Below are positions 28,660 through 38,597 of a DNA stretch of 64,000 bases, piece after piece. Both the position numbers and the translations under genes were made by a program. The notes beneath the pieces are model-generated. The model was not told the DNA's origin, did not search any database, and was given only the letters and a program-made list of their open reading frames with translations. Origin of the DNA: Marimonas arenosa (GTDB taxonomy: Bacteria > Pseudomonadota > Alphaproteobacteria > Rhodobacterales > Rhodobacteraceae); assembly GCF_030848945.1 (NCBI RefSeq), contig NZ_JANHAX010000001.1:992001-1056000 (forward strand), in the 5' to 3' direction. Position 1 is the stretch's first letter; every line of letters begins with the position of its first letter.

Positions 28660-29291
28660 GTCACCACCACTGTCTCGGCAAACTGCTCACCCACTTGCGG
28701 ATAATCGCTCTCGCCATCCTCGGGGATCTGCGCCAACTCGGCCAGCAGCTTCTCCTGCGCCGCCCCGATGTCCGGCGCGACGATCTTGACCTCGCAGCCG
28801 TCCGGCCCGCTCACCCCAAGGCCCATGTCATAGGCGGTATAGAAGGTTGGATCGTAGGGTTTGAACGTCCATGCTTCTCCCGCCGTACCACCTTCGACCG
28901 GGCGGAAATGCCGGCTGGTGATCTTGCCCTCGCTCAGTGTCGTCCCGCGCCGCTCGGGCGGCCCCAACCGCACGGCCCTGCCCGCCTGCATCGCGTAAAG
29001 ATCGCCGGCAAAACCCTCGATCCAGTTCATGTCGAAACCATCGAGCTGCGCCAGTTCCGCATCTGTCAGCGTACCGTCATAGTCGGCATCGAGCCCCATG
29101 TCCTCGAGCACCAGCAGGGAATAGAATTCGTCATATTGCCAGACCACCTCGACGCCGACGAGCCGCCCCTCGTCGCGCACCAGGGTCAGCCCGGTACTGA
29201 CGAAGATATGCGGATGCGCGGCCGCAGCGGTGCTAAGTGCGGCCATCGCCACGGCCGCCATATGCCGGAAAACATGCCTCATACGCGCCAT
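28641..29291 (-). CDS. DUF1007 periplasmic protein (ZevA-like)
   Basis: 216 residues. Signal peptide to about residue 25 (MAAVAMAALSTAAAA), after which the mature protein begins with HPHIF, a conserved N-terminal His-Pro-His expected to bind a metal. DADYDGTLTDAELAQ near residue 75 resembles an EF-hand-like acidic loop. DUF1007 proteins are almost always encoded with a NicO-type permease and probably deliver the metal. Start ATG at 29291 (MARMRHVF); the Met at residue 4 is equally possible. First gene of the two-gene operon; no Zur or NikR site was recognised. Confidence 0.87.
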   Translation of the reverse strand: MARMRHVFRHMAAVAMAALSTAAAAHPHIFVSTGLTLVRDEGRLVGVEVVWQYDEFYSLLVLEDMGLDADYDGTLTDAELAQLDGFDMNWIEGFAGDLYAMQAGRAVRLGPPERRGTTLSEGKITSRHFRPVEGGTAGEAWTFKPYDPTFYTAYDMGLGVSGPDGCEVKIVAPDIGAAQEKLLAELAQIPEDGESDYPQVGEQFAETVVVTCAAGS

Positions 29292-29381
29292 TTACGCCGC
29301 TGTGCCGCCATCTGCAACGCGCCGCCGGCACGCTGCGCGGATTTGCGCCCGCACCGCGCCGCGGCAAGCCCAGCCAATGCC

Positions 29382-29419
29382 AGAAAGAAAACGCCACGCG
29401 CGGTCGCCTGCGCGTGGCG
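29382..29419 (-). terminator. Rho-independent terminator of ppk2
   Basis: On the minus strand, CGCCACGCGC (29419-29410) pairs perfectly with GCGCGTGGCG (29401-29392) around an 8-base loop, followed by GTTTTCTTTCTG. It lies 35 bases past the ppk2 stop. Confidence 0.8.
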
Positions 29420-29453
29420 CCGTCAGGCGGCTGCCTCTACGGATCGGCCCTTC

Positions 29454-30458
29454 TCAGGTCCTCCGCTGATCCGGATGCAGCGCCGTGCCCAGGATGTGGT
29501 CGGACCGGTGGATCACGTGGTTCGCGCTCGACACCAAAAGCGGGTCGGGCTGGCCTACAACCTCGAAATCCTTGCCCGGGTAGTCGATGCTCGACAGGAA
29601 GTGCCGCATGCACGCCAGCCGGGCGCGCTTCTTGTCATTCGACTTGATCACCGTCCAGGGCGCATCCGCCGTGTCGGTATAGAAGAACATCGCCTCCTTG
29701 GCCTCGGTATAGTCATCCCACTTGTCGAGGCTCGCTTTGTCGATCGGGCTCAGTTTCCACTGTTTCAGCGGGTCGGTCTCGCGGCTGGCAAAGCGCTTGC
29801 GCTGTTCTTCGCGCGTCACCGAGAACCAGTATTTGTAAAGCCGGATGCCCGAGCGCACCAGCATCCGTTCCAGGTCCGGCGTCTGGCGCATGAATTCCAG
29901 GTATTCGTTGGGCTCGCAGAACCCCATCACCCGCTCGACCCCGGCGCGGTTGTACCACGAGCGGTCATAGAGCACGATCTCGCCAGCGGTCGGCAGATGG
30001 TCGATGTAGCGTTGGAAGTACCACTGGCCGCGCTCCGCGTCGGTGGGCTTGTTCAGCGCCACCACCCGGGCTGACCGCGGGTTCAGGTGCTCGGTGAAGC
30101 GCTTGATCGTGCCGCCCTTGCCGGCGGCATCGCGCCCCTCGAACAGCATGACGAATTTCTGACCGGTGTCCTGGGTCCAGATCTGCACCTTCAGCAGTTC
30201 GGCCTGCAGCGCCGCCTTCTGCCGTTCATAGTCGCGCCGTCCCATCTTTTCGCGATACGGATATTTGCCGGTCTCGAAGGCGCGGCGCACCTCATCGGCG
30301 GTCGGTGCCTTGGCCCGGCGCGGCCGGGCCGGCGCGCCGGCCGCCTTTGCAGGCTCGGGCGCGGCGGCGGCCCCGCCCACGGCGGCGGCCCCGCCCGTGG
30401 CATTGGGCTCGGGTTTGGTTGCAGAATTCGTCTTGCGCGCAGCAGGTGCGTCGGTCAT
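29454..30458 (-). CDS. ppk2: Polyphosphate kinase 2
   Basis: 334 residues. PPK2 transfers phosphate between polyphosphate and nucleoside diphosphates or monophosphates. The Walker A loop is GRDAAGKGG (108-116), the Walker B region is YDRSWYNRAGVERV (Asp165), with the lid segment VTREEQRKRFASR. The one-domain architecture with a single P-loop fits class I (GDP/ADP kinases); the first ~55 residues are an Ala/Pro/Lys-rich low-complexity tail (GGAAAVGGAAAAPEPAKAAGAPARPRRAK) not part of the enzyme. Single-gene transcript with a clear terminator. Next to no related genes; phaZ is also in the window, so two storage polymers are represented. Confidence 0.93.
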   Translation of the reverse strand: MTDAPAARKTNSATKPEPNATGGAAAVGGAAAAPEPAKAAGAPARPRRAKAPTADEVRRAFETGKYPYREKMGRRDYERQKAALQAELLKVQIWTQDTGQKFVMLFEGRDAAGKGGTIKRFTEHLNPRSARVVALNKPTDAERGQWYFQRYIDHLPTAGEIVLYDRSWYNRAGVERVMGFCEPNEYLEFMRQTPDLERMLVRSGIRLYKYWFSVTREEQRKRFASRETDPLKQWKLSPIDKASLDKWDDYTEAKEAMFFYTDTADAPWTVIKSNDKKRARLACMRHFLSSIDYPGKDFEVVGQPDPLLVSSANHVIHRSDHILGTALHPDQRRT

Positions 30459-30558
30459 CGGCGTCTCCTTTTCAGTCCTTGAGCGCGTTTAACAGACTTT
30501 CCCTGCCGCCGCCTTGATCCGTGTCAAGAAACGACATGCCCCGCCGCCAACAGGCTTG

Positions 30559-30589
30559 CCGGGCGCGACTGTGCGGCGGTCGCGCCCGG
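30559..30589 (-). terminator. Strong hairpin after the first RTX gene
   Basis: CCGGGCGCGAC (30559-30569) and GTCGCGCCCGG (30579-30589) are perfectly complementary over 11 bases with a 9-base loop. It lies about 30 bases beyond the RTX stop on the minus strand. No T-run follows, so its efficiency as a terminator is uncertain. Confidence 0.5.
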
Positions 30590-30620
30590 ACAATGCCGAA
30601 ACGTGTTCGTGCCAGCGGTG

Positions 30621-31868
30621 TCAGAGGATGAAATCCTCCGCCGTGACATTGGCCAGCGCGACGTCGTCGAGCCTGAGCACATCACCGTCGCCCAGCACGA
30701 TATAGGTGTCGCCATTGACCTCGTAGGCCGTCGACAGGAAATCGTCGGCCGAGGCGAAGCCGTAGGCGGAGACGTCAATCAGATCGACCCCGTCCTCGAA
30801 ATTGTTGATCTTGTCGAACGCACCATCGGCGCTGAACACGAAGACATCGGCGCCGAGCCCACCGTTGTAGATATCGCTGCCGGCACCGCCGTCCAGCGTA
30901 TCGTTGCCGATCCCGCCATCGACCCGGTCGTTGCCGTCGCCGCCGGTGACGACATCGTCGCCGGCATCGCCGCGCACCCGGTCGTTGCCGGTGCCCCCGT
31001 CAACGGTGTCGGCACCGCGGCCGCCGCGAACCAGGTCATCCCCCGCGCCGCCGCTCACCATGTCGCTGCCGATGTTGCCGAACACCCGGTCGTCGCCGGC
31101 ACCGCCCTCGACGGTGTCATCGCCGGTGCCGCCGCGCAGCCGGTCATGGCCGTTGCCGCCGTCGAGCTGGTCGTTGCCGGTGTTGCCGAACAGCCGGTCG
31201 TTGCCATTGCCGCCATCCAGCGTGTCGTCGCCGCCGAGCCCGAACAGCCGGTCCCGGCCGATGCCGCCGTCAATCGCGTCATTGCCCTCGGTGCCGCTGA
31301 TCCGGTCATCGCCGTCAGTCCCGGTCACGGTTTCGCCCGCCGCGCCGCTGCCGGTGCCCGTTCCGCCGGTGCCAGCGTCACCCGTTCCCTGGTCCGGGGT
31401 GCCGTCGTCGGCACCGCCGGTGCCCGTCCCGACATCGCCCGGCCCTTGATCGGCCGTGCCGTCATCATTGCCGCCATTGGTCGGCGCCTGCTCGGCCAGC
31501 GCGGTCAGCCGGTCGGTATCGGATTGCGTCGCGGTCCGCTCGACGATGGTCTCGTTATTGGCATCCTTGCGCTCATAGACACCGCCCGCGATCGATTCCT
31601 TGGTGCCATCGGCATAACGGACCTCGATGACACTGCCGAGAACGGTCACTTCGACCACGCTGGCCGTGATCGGGCCCAAGGCGGCTTCGAACTCGGCGGC
31701 CAGGGCGGTCAGGCGGTCGATATCCGCCACGGTGGCAAAGCGCTGTTCCACGGTGTTGCCATCGGCATCCTTTCGCTCGTAGAGGCCGCCGTCAATTTCT
31801 TCACGCGATCCGTCGGCATAATCGATCCTGATCTTGCCGCCGGTCGTTTCAACAGAGGTGACAGACAT
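30621..31868 (-). CDS. RTX (hemolysin-type calcium-binding) secreted protein
   Basis: 415 residues. Two ~50-residue N-terminal repeats (GGKIRIDYADGSREEIDGGLYERKDADGN and GSVIEVRYADGTKESIAGGVYERKDANNE, both ending in DRLTALA) are followed by an Asp/Gly/Thr-rich linker (DDGTPDQGTGDAGTGG) and about ten GGxGxDxxx nonapeptide repeats (e.g. GGDGNDRVDGGIGNDTLDGG) that fold as a calcium beta-roll. The C-terminus ends in DFIL, as type I secretion signals often do. No signal peptide, as expected for ABC-exporter substrates; no exporter genes are nearby. No catalytic domain is recognised, so this may be a surface or matrix protein. Confidence 0.85.
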   Translation of the reverse strand: MSVTSVETTGGKIRIDYADGSREEIDGGLYERKDADGNTVEQRFATVADIDRLTALAAEFEAALGPITASVVEVTVLGSVIEVRYADGTKESIAGGVYERKDANNETIVERTATQSDTDRLTALAEQAPTNGGNDDGTADQGPGDVGTGTGGADDGTPDQGTGDAGTGGTGTGSGAAGETVTGTDGDDRISGTEGNDAIDGGIGRDRLFGLGGDDTLDGGNGNDRLFGNTGNDQLDGGNGHDRLRGGTGDDTVEGGAGDDRVFGNIGSDMVSGGAGDDLVRGGRGADTVDGGTGNDRVRGDAGDDVVTGGDGNDRVDGGIGNDTLDGGAGSDIYNGGLGADVFVFSADGAFDKINNFEDGVDLIDVSAYGFASADDFLSTAYEVNGDTYIVLGDGDVLRLDDVALANVTAEDFIL

Positions 31869-32054
31869 TTGGTTTCTCCGGTGTTGTGGTCTGGTCCTGC
31901 CACATCCCTAGCAACCCGCGCCGCGCCGCAGCACTGGCCGAAGTCCGGCCGTTTTCCAGACCTAGGTCCGATCACCCCACGAACCGAAGCCCGGCGCCGG
32001 CGGAACGCGGCGTAGCGCTTGCCTTTGCCCCGTCCAGCGGTCAGCCTCGCCCCC

Positions 32055-32930
32055 ATGCAAAGCCACCACATCCACCTCGCCGGCCACCCGTTCCACTACC
32101 TCACCTGGGGCGATCCGGGCCGGCCGCCGCTCCTGATGCTGCACGGATTCCCGGAATATTCCGCCGCCTGGGACGAACTTGCCACCCGCCTGTGCGATCG
32201 CTTCTTCTGCATTGCCCCTGATCAGCGCGGCTACGGCCAGAGCTGGGCCCCGCCCGAGGTCGGCGACTATACCGCCTCCAAGCTGGTCTCGGACATGGCC
32301 GAGCTGATCGATTCGCTTGGCCTCGCGCCCTGCACCGTGCTGGGGCACGACTGGGGCGCGGCCGTGGCCTATGGGCTGGCGATGATGACCCCCGACCTGG
32401 TGGCCCGGCTGATCATCGTCAACGGCGTCCACCCCGCGCCGTTCCAGCGCGCGCTCGCCGCCGGCGGCGCCCAGTCGGAGGCCTCGCAATACATCCTCTT
32501 CCTGCGTCAGGAAGGGTCCGAGGATATCCTCGCCGCCAATGATTTCGAGAAACTCACCGGCCTGTTCTCGGCCAAGATGGACCTGGCCTGGATGACCCCC
32601 GAGAAACGCACGGCCTACAAGCGCGAATGGGCCCGTCCCGGACGCCTCAAGGCCATGATCAATTGGTATCGCGCCTCGCCTTTGCACGTCGCCGCCCCCG
32701 GCGCGCCGCTCGAGGACGTCCCCGCCCTGCCGCGCGACCGGCTGATGGTGCCGCACCCCCACCTGCTGATCTGGGCCAAGGACGACACCGCCCTCCTGCC
32801 CGAGGCGACCGACGGGCTTGAAGACTTCGCCCCCGCCCTCACCCGGATCGAGATCGACGGCGCCGATCACTGGGTCTGCCACCAGAAACCGGACGACGTG
32901 GCCCGGGCGATCCTCGATTGGACTGGCTGA
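32055..32930 (+). CDS. Alpha/beta-hydrolase of the epoxide hydrolase type
   Basis: About 291 residues starting MQSHHIHLAGHPFHYL. The HGFPEYSAAWDE oxyanion motif (HGxP) and the nucleophile elbow LGHDWGAAVAYG with Asp (near residue 101) are typical of epoxide hydrolases and haloalkane dehalogenases, where Asp attacks the substrate; RGYGQS is the usual family stretch. The His is in DGADHWVCHQKP. Cap-domain tyrosines are less obvious, so substrate class is tentative. The start begins the first strand; 12 further upstream codons lack homology. Confidence 0.85.
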   Translation: MQSHHIHLAGHPFHYLTWGDPGRPPLLMLHGFPEYSAAWDELATRLCDRFFCIAPDQRGYGQSWAPPEVGDYTASKLVSDMAELIDSLGLAPCTVLGHDWGAAVAYGLAMMTPDLVARLIIVNGVHPAPFQRALAAGGAQSEASQYILFLRQEGSEDILAANDFEKLTGLFSAKMDLAWMTPEKRTAYKREWARPGRLKAMINWYRASPLHVAAPGAPLEDVPALPRDRLMVPHPHLLIWAKDDTALLPEATDGLEDFAPALTRIEIDGADHWVCHQKPDDVARAILDWTG

Positions 32931-32954
32931 CTCGCACTCACAAAGGACTGCATT

Positions 32955-33374
32955 ATGCCCGCCGTGAAACCTCTTTCCACCCTGCTCACTGGGCTTTTCC
33001 TGGTTCTCAGCCCTTATGAGGTGTCAGCCCTCGAACAGTTTCATTGCAGTGTGGAAAACTTCATCGGCTTCAGTGATGACGAGAATTTCAAACGAAAAAA
33101 CCGCCGAAAAACCTTCACCTTGCAGATCGAAAACAACGAGATCATGGCGTTTGTGAAATCAAAAGACTTTCGCGATTACGAAAACCGCTACGCAATCACC
33201 GCGAAAAACAAACTTGTCACAATCGCCATTAGCGATAGCGTCACCTCGCTCGACGCGCTGGTTATTCCGCCCAGACCGCGGCGCACGATCCGGCGCAAAG
33301 GCTATTTCAACGCCACCGTCGCCACGCAATCGAACCACTACCTCAACACTTGGCTTCTGCGCTGCACCGAGTAG
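32955..33374 (+). CDS. Small exported protein of unknown function
   Basis: 139 residues. Signal peptide MPAVKPLSTLLTGLFLVLSPYEVSALEQ (cleavage near SALE). The mature part is rich in Lys/Arg/Asn (DENFKRKNRRKTFTLQIENNE) and has two cysteines (HCSVEN and LLRCTE) that could form a disulfide joining N- and C-termini. Codon use is less GC-biased than in the neighbours. It lies 24 bases after the epoxide-hydrolase-like gene with AAAGGACTGC near the start, so it may be co-transcribed. No family recognised. Confidence 0.6.
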   Translation: MPAVKPLSTLLTGLFLVLSPYEVSALEQFHCSVENFIGFSDDENFKRKNRRKTFTLQIENNEIMAFVKSKDFRDYENRYAITAKNKLVTIAISDSVTSLDALVIPPRPRRTIRRKGYFNATVATQSNHYLNTWLLRCTE

Positions 33375-33468
33375 ACAGGCAGTCCGACGTCCCCGGTCCG
33401 GCGCGTTTTCGACACCCCGTCTTTGCCGGGATCTTGCCCGCCGCGCCCCCTTGCCACAAGGCCCGCCA

Positions 33469-33616
33469 CCCAAGACGTTACGACCAGCAGCAGGCCGACG
33501 ATCTCTTCCCGATCCCCAAGTCCGGTGACGACAACGCCGACAGCATCGAGGTTATCAAAGGGCTTGAAACCGTCCATCAACGCCCCGGCTTGCATATCGG
33601 CAGCATTGACGACAGG
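33469..33616 (+). pseudogene. Decayed duplicate of the parE 5' end
   Basis: This stretch is alignable with the start of parE and its leader (34268-34414) at roughly three-quarters identity. The fragment still reads DDLFPIP...GDDNADSIEVIKGLETVHQRPGLHIGSIDD, against [39 protein letters not shown] in parE. The parE start codon is replaced (GCAGCAGG for GCAGCATGATGG) and the ATP-binding region beyond residue ~45 is missing, so it cannot be a functional gene. It lies about 800 bases upstream of parE, with the cytochrome c gene between. Likely an old partial duplication. Confidence 0.75.
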
Positions 33617-33716
33617 TTGACGGGGATCAAAGTGTCGACTGGGAATATCTGGGAAAATCGTTATGTTAGAAGGTGACGAAGGGTTCTTATACATCCACAA
33701 AAGGGGAGGAAATGAC

Positions 33717-34139
33717 ATGATGACGAAAACAATTGCCCTGATCTCTGCAACGGCGCTTTCCATCGTCGGTACCGCAGCTTGGGCCGAGAGTGCCGGCGAA
33801 CGCGAATACCAGAACGCCTGCGCCGTCTGCCACGGCGCCGATGGTTCTGGCAACGGACCGTTGTCCAAGGTGATGAACACCAGCGCGCCCGACCTGACCC
33901 AGTTGACACAAAACGCCGATGGCGAGTTTCCGATGCTGCATGTCGTGCGCGTGATCGACGGCCGCACCGGTGTCGCCGCTCACGGCAGCGCGACGCCTGA
34001 CTGGGCCGGCGGCATGCCGGTCTGGGGTGACCGTTTCGAAGCAGAGGCCGGCGAACAATACGGCACCTACGGCAAGGAACTGTTCGTGCGCGGCCGGGTC
34101 ATGGTGCTTGCCGACTATCTCGAGTCGATTCAGAAGTAA
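33717..34139 (+). CDS. Periplasmic c-type cytochrome
   Basis: 140 residues. Signal peptide MMTKTIALISATALSIVGTAAWAES (cleavage after AWA), one heme-binding site CAVCH (Cys35, Cys38, His39) in YQNACAVCHGADGSGNG, and a candidate distal ligand Met99 in WAGGMPVWGDRF. This is a single-heme class I cytochrome c. It is preceded by an AGGGGAGG ribosome site. Function would be electron transfer in the periplasm; partner unknown, since no oxidase or dehydrogenase genes adjoin it. It stands between the parE relic and parE. Confidence 0.9.
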   Translation: MMTKTIALISATALSIVGTAAWAESAGEREYQNACAVCHGADGSGNGPLSKVMNTSAPDLTQLTQNADGEFPMLHVVRVIDGRTGVAAHGSATPDWAGGMPVWGDRFEAEAGEQYGTYGKELFVRGRVMVLADYLESIQK

Positions 34140-34164
34140 CGCCCGGCTCCGAGACGAGGCCCCT

Positions 34165-34190
34165 GCCCGGCGGCACAGTCGCTGCCGGGC
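34165..34190 (+). terminator. Hairpin between cytochrome c gene and parE
   Basis: GCCCGGC (34165-34171) pairs with GCCGGGC (34184-34190) around a 12-base loop, 25 bases past the cytochrome stop. No T-run, so a weak or processing hairpin is also possible. Confidence 0.4.
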
Positions 34191-34289
34191 GGGAGCATCG
34201 CCTGCTCTGATCCCGCGGGGCGCAGCATCTGTCTTCCCCCGCGCGCACCTGTCTGCCATAATATCTGCTAACCAAGACAAAAGAGCAGC

Positions 34290-36251
<1,962 letters not shown>

Positions 36252-36254
36252 GGA

Positions 36255-37277
36255 CTAGCTTTGCTCGAACCCAATTCGTCCTTGAGCGAAAAAGCGCGAA
36301 GCAAACTCCAAACGTCGGTAAACAGCCAACAAAATCTTAGCAACGACAAGAACATTTTGCTCCGAAATCTGAACAAGGTCGGAGTAAGCCTCAAGCTTCA
36401 ACCGAGCGTCTAGTGCTTTCGAATTTGAAACAACAAAACCCAACTGCTCTTGACTCAAAGTCGGAGTTCTAGCGTTTACTTTCAGGAACCCCCCCTTACT
36501 TAGGAAGCTTCGAAGCTTGTCATGCACCTCGTGGATCTCTTTTGAGTGATCGAGGAAGTTTTGAACCAACCCCTCCAACCTTCCGAAGATTTCACTGTTC
36601 CCGATAATCTCCATATGACCCGGCGAGGCGTAGTTGATTTTGTCCAACCCGGGACGTTCCCGATAAGGCAAGGCACGACGCAAGTCAGAAAACAAGCCGC
36701 CGTAGCTTCCGCCACCCTTAAACGGTTTGGATGTGATCGCACTTTGAACTCTACTTCTCGCGACTTGGGAGACACTTTTGTCAGTCACGCGTTCAATGGA
36801 AGCTAGGAAAAGGTAAACGTCCGAGTAGCGGGAGTAGAAATCCCCGAACTCCGGCATTTCCCATTCCCCATCAACAAAAAGAACTTCTTCACCTGATTGA
36901 CCTTCTTCAAACCCATAGTCGGAGGTGTGGCTGCTCGAAAACAGCCGCGGTGCCGGAAGGTGGTCTTCGGTGACTTCCCCTTCAAACAAAACGAGCTTGA
37001 CTCTCTCCGACAAAATGTCATCGGCACCCGCACAGAAGAACACAGCGTCCTTTGCGTAAGTGTAAAGAAAGCGAAGGTCACATTGGCCTCTGAAGTAGCG
37101 TTTGACGACACTCGGTTTCGCGGAAACCACAATGTAGTATGCCACGTCACCATCATCGTCGGGCATTGCAGAAGCAAAAAAGTAGGATGTTCCTCTTCCT
37201 GCCTGGCGTTTCAGCAAGACAAGAATAGGGACGTCAGCCTCAATCAGCGTATCGACATATGCCGCATATCGGTTCAC
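36255..37277 (-). CDS. Unknown protein B of AT-rich two-gene cassette (possibly DUF6575-like)
   Basis: 340 residues, no signal peptide or membrane helix. The N-terminal ~100 residues are strand-rich (PILVLLKRQAGRGTSYFFASAMPDDDGDVAYYIVVSAKPSVVKRYFRGQCDLRFLYTYAKDAVFF), a pattern that recalls DUF6575-type domains, though I cannot confirm it. The C-terminal ~120 residues are helical (IFGRLEGLVQNFLDHSKEIHEVHDKLRSFL; ARLKLEAYSDLVQISEQNVLVVAKILLAVYRRLEFASRF). GC content and codon use are clearly lower than in parE or murD. Its stop is three bases from the parE stop (convergent). It overlaps the upstream partner gene by four bases. Confidence 0.7.
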   Translation of the reverse strand: MNRYAAYVDTLIEADVPILVLLKRQAGRGTSYFFASAMPDDDGDVAYYIVVSAKPSVVKRYFRGQCDLRFLYTYAKDAVFFCAGADDILSERVKLVLFEGEVTEDHLPAPRLFSSSHTSDYGFEEGQSGEEVLFVDGEWEMPEFGDFYSRYSDVYLFLASIERVTDKSVSQVARSRVQSAITSKPFKGGGSYGGLFSDLRRALPYRERPGLDKINYASPGHMEIIGNSEIFGRLEGLVQNFLDHSKEIHEVHDKLRSFLSKGGFLKVNARTPTLSQEQLGFVVSNSKALDARLKLEAYSDLVQISEQNVLVVAKILLAVYRRLEFASRFFAQGRIGFEQS

Positions 37278-37675
37278 AGTTTCACCGTCTCAACAACAGC
37301 TTTGACAGGGTCAAATTCATCATACATCCAAAGGTGGACATGCCCCTTGGAGTTTGCAAGATGTTTGCCTGATGAAGCCGGGATATCCAAGCGAGAAGCA
37401 AACTTCCTTTTAAAGAACTGATTTTTAGCCATATTTTTTGCTGCCTTGGTATCAAAGAGCGAGCATGACGCGAAATCGCACTCTGATGCGCCCTTACGAT
37501 TCGGCTTGCCGAGCTTGGCATGTGAGTCGAAATCACTTTCCACTGGGCTTTGACCTTGTATGAACCGCCACACATCAGCCAACGCATCTTCATTGGCACT
37601 AGGCGGTGGGCAACCATCGGGCAATTCTTCTCGATAATTAGTCATAGGCACCAAAGTCTTCTGTTTCGAAGACAA
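37274..37675 (-). CDS. Unknown protein A of AT-rich two-gene cassette
   Basis: 133 residues from a TTG start (37675) preceded by AGGGGAATAG, or 123 residues from ATG 37645 (MTNYREELPDG) without a clear ribosome site. The protein has a Pro/Asp-rich beginning, a SECDFASCSLFDTKAAKNMAKNQFFKRKFASRLDIP basic segment with two close cysteines, and a C-terminal strand region GHVHLWMYDEFDPVKAVVETVKL. No known family recognised. The four-base overlap (ATGA) with the next gene implies co-translation and a shared task, for example a two-component complex. Composition is AT-rich like its partner. Confidence 0.6.
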   Translation of the reverse strand: MSSKQKTLVPMTNYREELPDGCPPPSANEDALADVWRFIQGQSPVESDFDSHAKLGKPNRKGASECDFASCSLFDTKAAKNMAKNQFFKRKFASRLDIPASSGKHLANSKGHVHLWMYDEFDPVKAVVETVKL

Positions 37676-37695
37676 CTATTCCCCTAAAAGGAGAT

Positions 37696-37723
37696 TGTCA
37701 AAAAGGCGTTACCGCATCGGTAA
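37696..37723 (-). promoter_or_regulatory. Candidate -35 and operator of the AT-rich cassette
   Basis: On the minus strand a perfect inverted repeat TTACCG-ATG-CGGTAA (37709-37723) lies just upstream of TTGACA (37701-37696), a consensus -35. The -10 that would follow at 17 bases is weak. The repeat would be a suitable site for an activator or repressor. Confidence 0.35.
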
Positions 37724-37922
37724 AATGAAACGAAATTATGTCGCGTTTTGAACTCACCCCCACCGCCCGCCCCGTCAATCCATTCCTGAACCGTTCCCTG
37801 CCCCACCGGGCGCACGACGCAAACCCGACCGGAACCCGACCGGTTCCAGCCCCCTGCATTTTCCGCCCCGCACCGCCATTAACCCCCTCGCGCCGCCCCG
37901 GAAGCTCTGCTTAAAATCGGAC

Positions 37923-38597
37923 ATGCGAGTCGCTCTTTTCCTCTGCCTGCTGCTCACGGCCTGCACCGCCCGGCCCCTGTCCGAGGGCGAAAAATCCTTT
38001 GCCGATCAACTCTTTGGCGGCACCGTGCGCCCGCAAGCCGTCCGCTTCCACGACGGCGCCATCGTCGAGAAGATCACCTACCAGCGGCAGAAACGCCCGC
38101 GTCTCGCCTGCCGCGAGCGGATCTGGCCCGAACCCGACACCGACATGATCACCGTCGGCCCCGCCGCGCTCACCCTGTTCAACAAGGTTTTCTACGCTAA
38201 GCCCTATTATTCAAAGGATTATTTGCACGAGTATCCGTCGCGCCTCTACCTCTTCGCGGCGATGCTTTTTGCCCATGAACTGACCCATGTCTGGCAGTGG
38301 CAGAACCGTGAAACCACGGGCTATTCCCCGCTCAAGGTCGCCCGGGAGCATGACTTTCAGGCCGACCCCTATCTCTATGATATCACGACGGAAACCCGAT
38401 TCCTCGACTATGCCTATGAACAGCAGGCTTCGATCGTCGAGGAATATGTCTGCTGCGCCGCGCTCGACCCGCAGGCGCCGCGCACCCGGCGGCTGGAGCA
38501 GCTTCTGAAGGGCGCCTTCCCGATGCAGAGCCTGCACATCCCCAACCAGATCCTGATCCCTTGGGACGGCGTCCAGACCCGCGGGATTTGCCAATAA
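37923..38597 (+). CDS. Lipoprotein with zincin (HExxH) motif
   Basis: 224 residues. Lipobox LTAC with Cys14 after a short signal (MRVALFLCLLLTAC). The motif FAHELTHVWQWQ gives His118-Glu119-x-x-His122, the catalytic zinc site of zincin metallopeptidases; EHDFQADPY about 30 residues later and the QQASIVEEYVCC helix could supply the third ligand. It resembles the DUF4157-like peptidases that use HELTHxxQ. Membrane-anchored, facing the periplasm. Convergent with murD, whose stop codon follows without a gap (38598). Confidence 0.75.
   Translation: MRVALFLCLLLTACTARPLSEGEKSFADQLFGGTVRPQAVRFHDGAIVEKITYQRQKRPRLACRERIWPEPDTDMITVGPAALTLFNKVFYAKPYYSKDYLHEYPSRLYLFAAMLFAHELTHVWQWQNRETTGYSPLKVAREHDFQADPYLYDITTETRFLDYAYEQQASIVEEYVCCAALDPQAPRTRRLEQLLKGAFPMQSLHIPNQILIPWDGVQTRGICQ

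Noticed and set aside
30879..31309. Repeats in the RTX gene as a CRISPR array
   Set aside because: The repeats are 27-base units in frame that encode GGxGxDxxx nonapeptides; they are coding repeats, without spacers.
33350..33676. 109-codon frame around the parE relic taken as an intact gene
   Set aside because: Only the middle resembles ParE; the start lies in the previous gene and the rest has no match. Better read as a relic.
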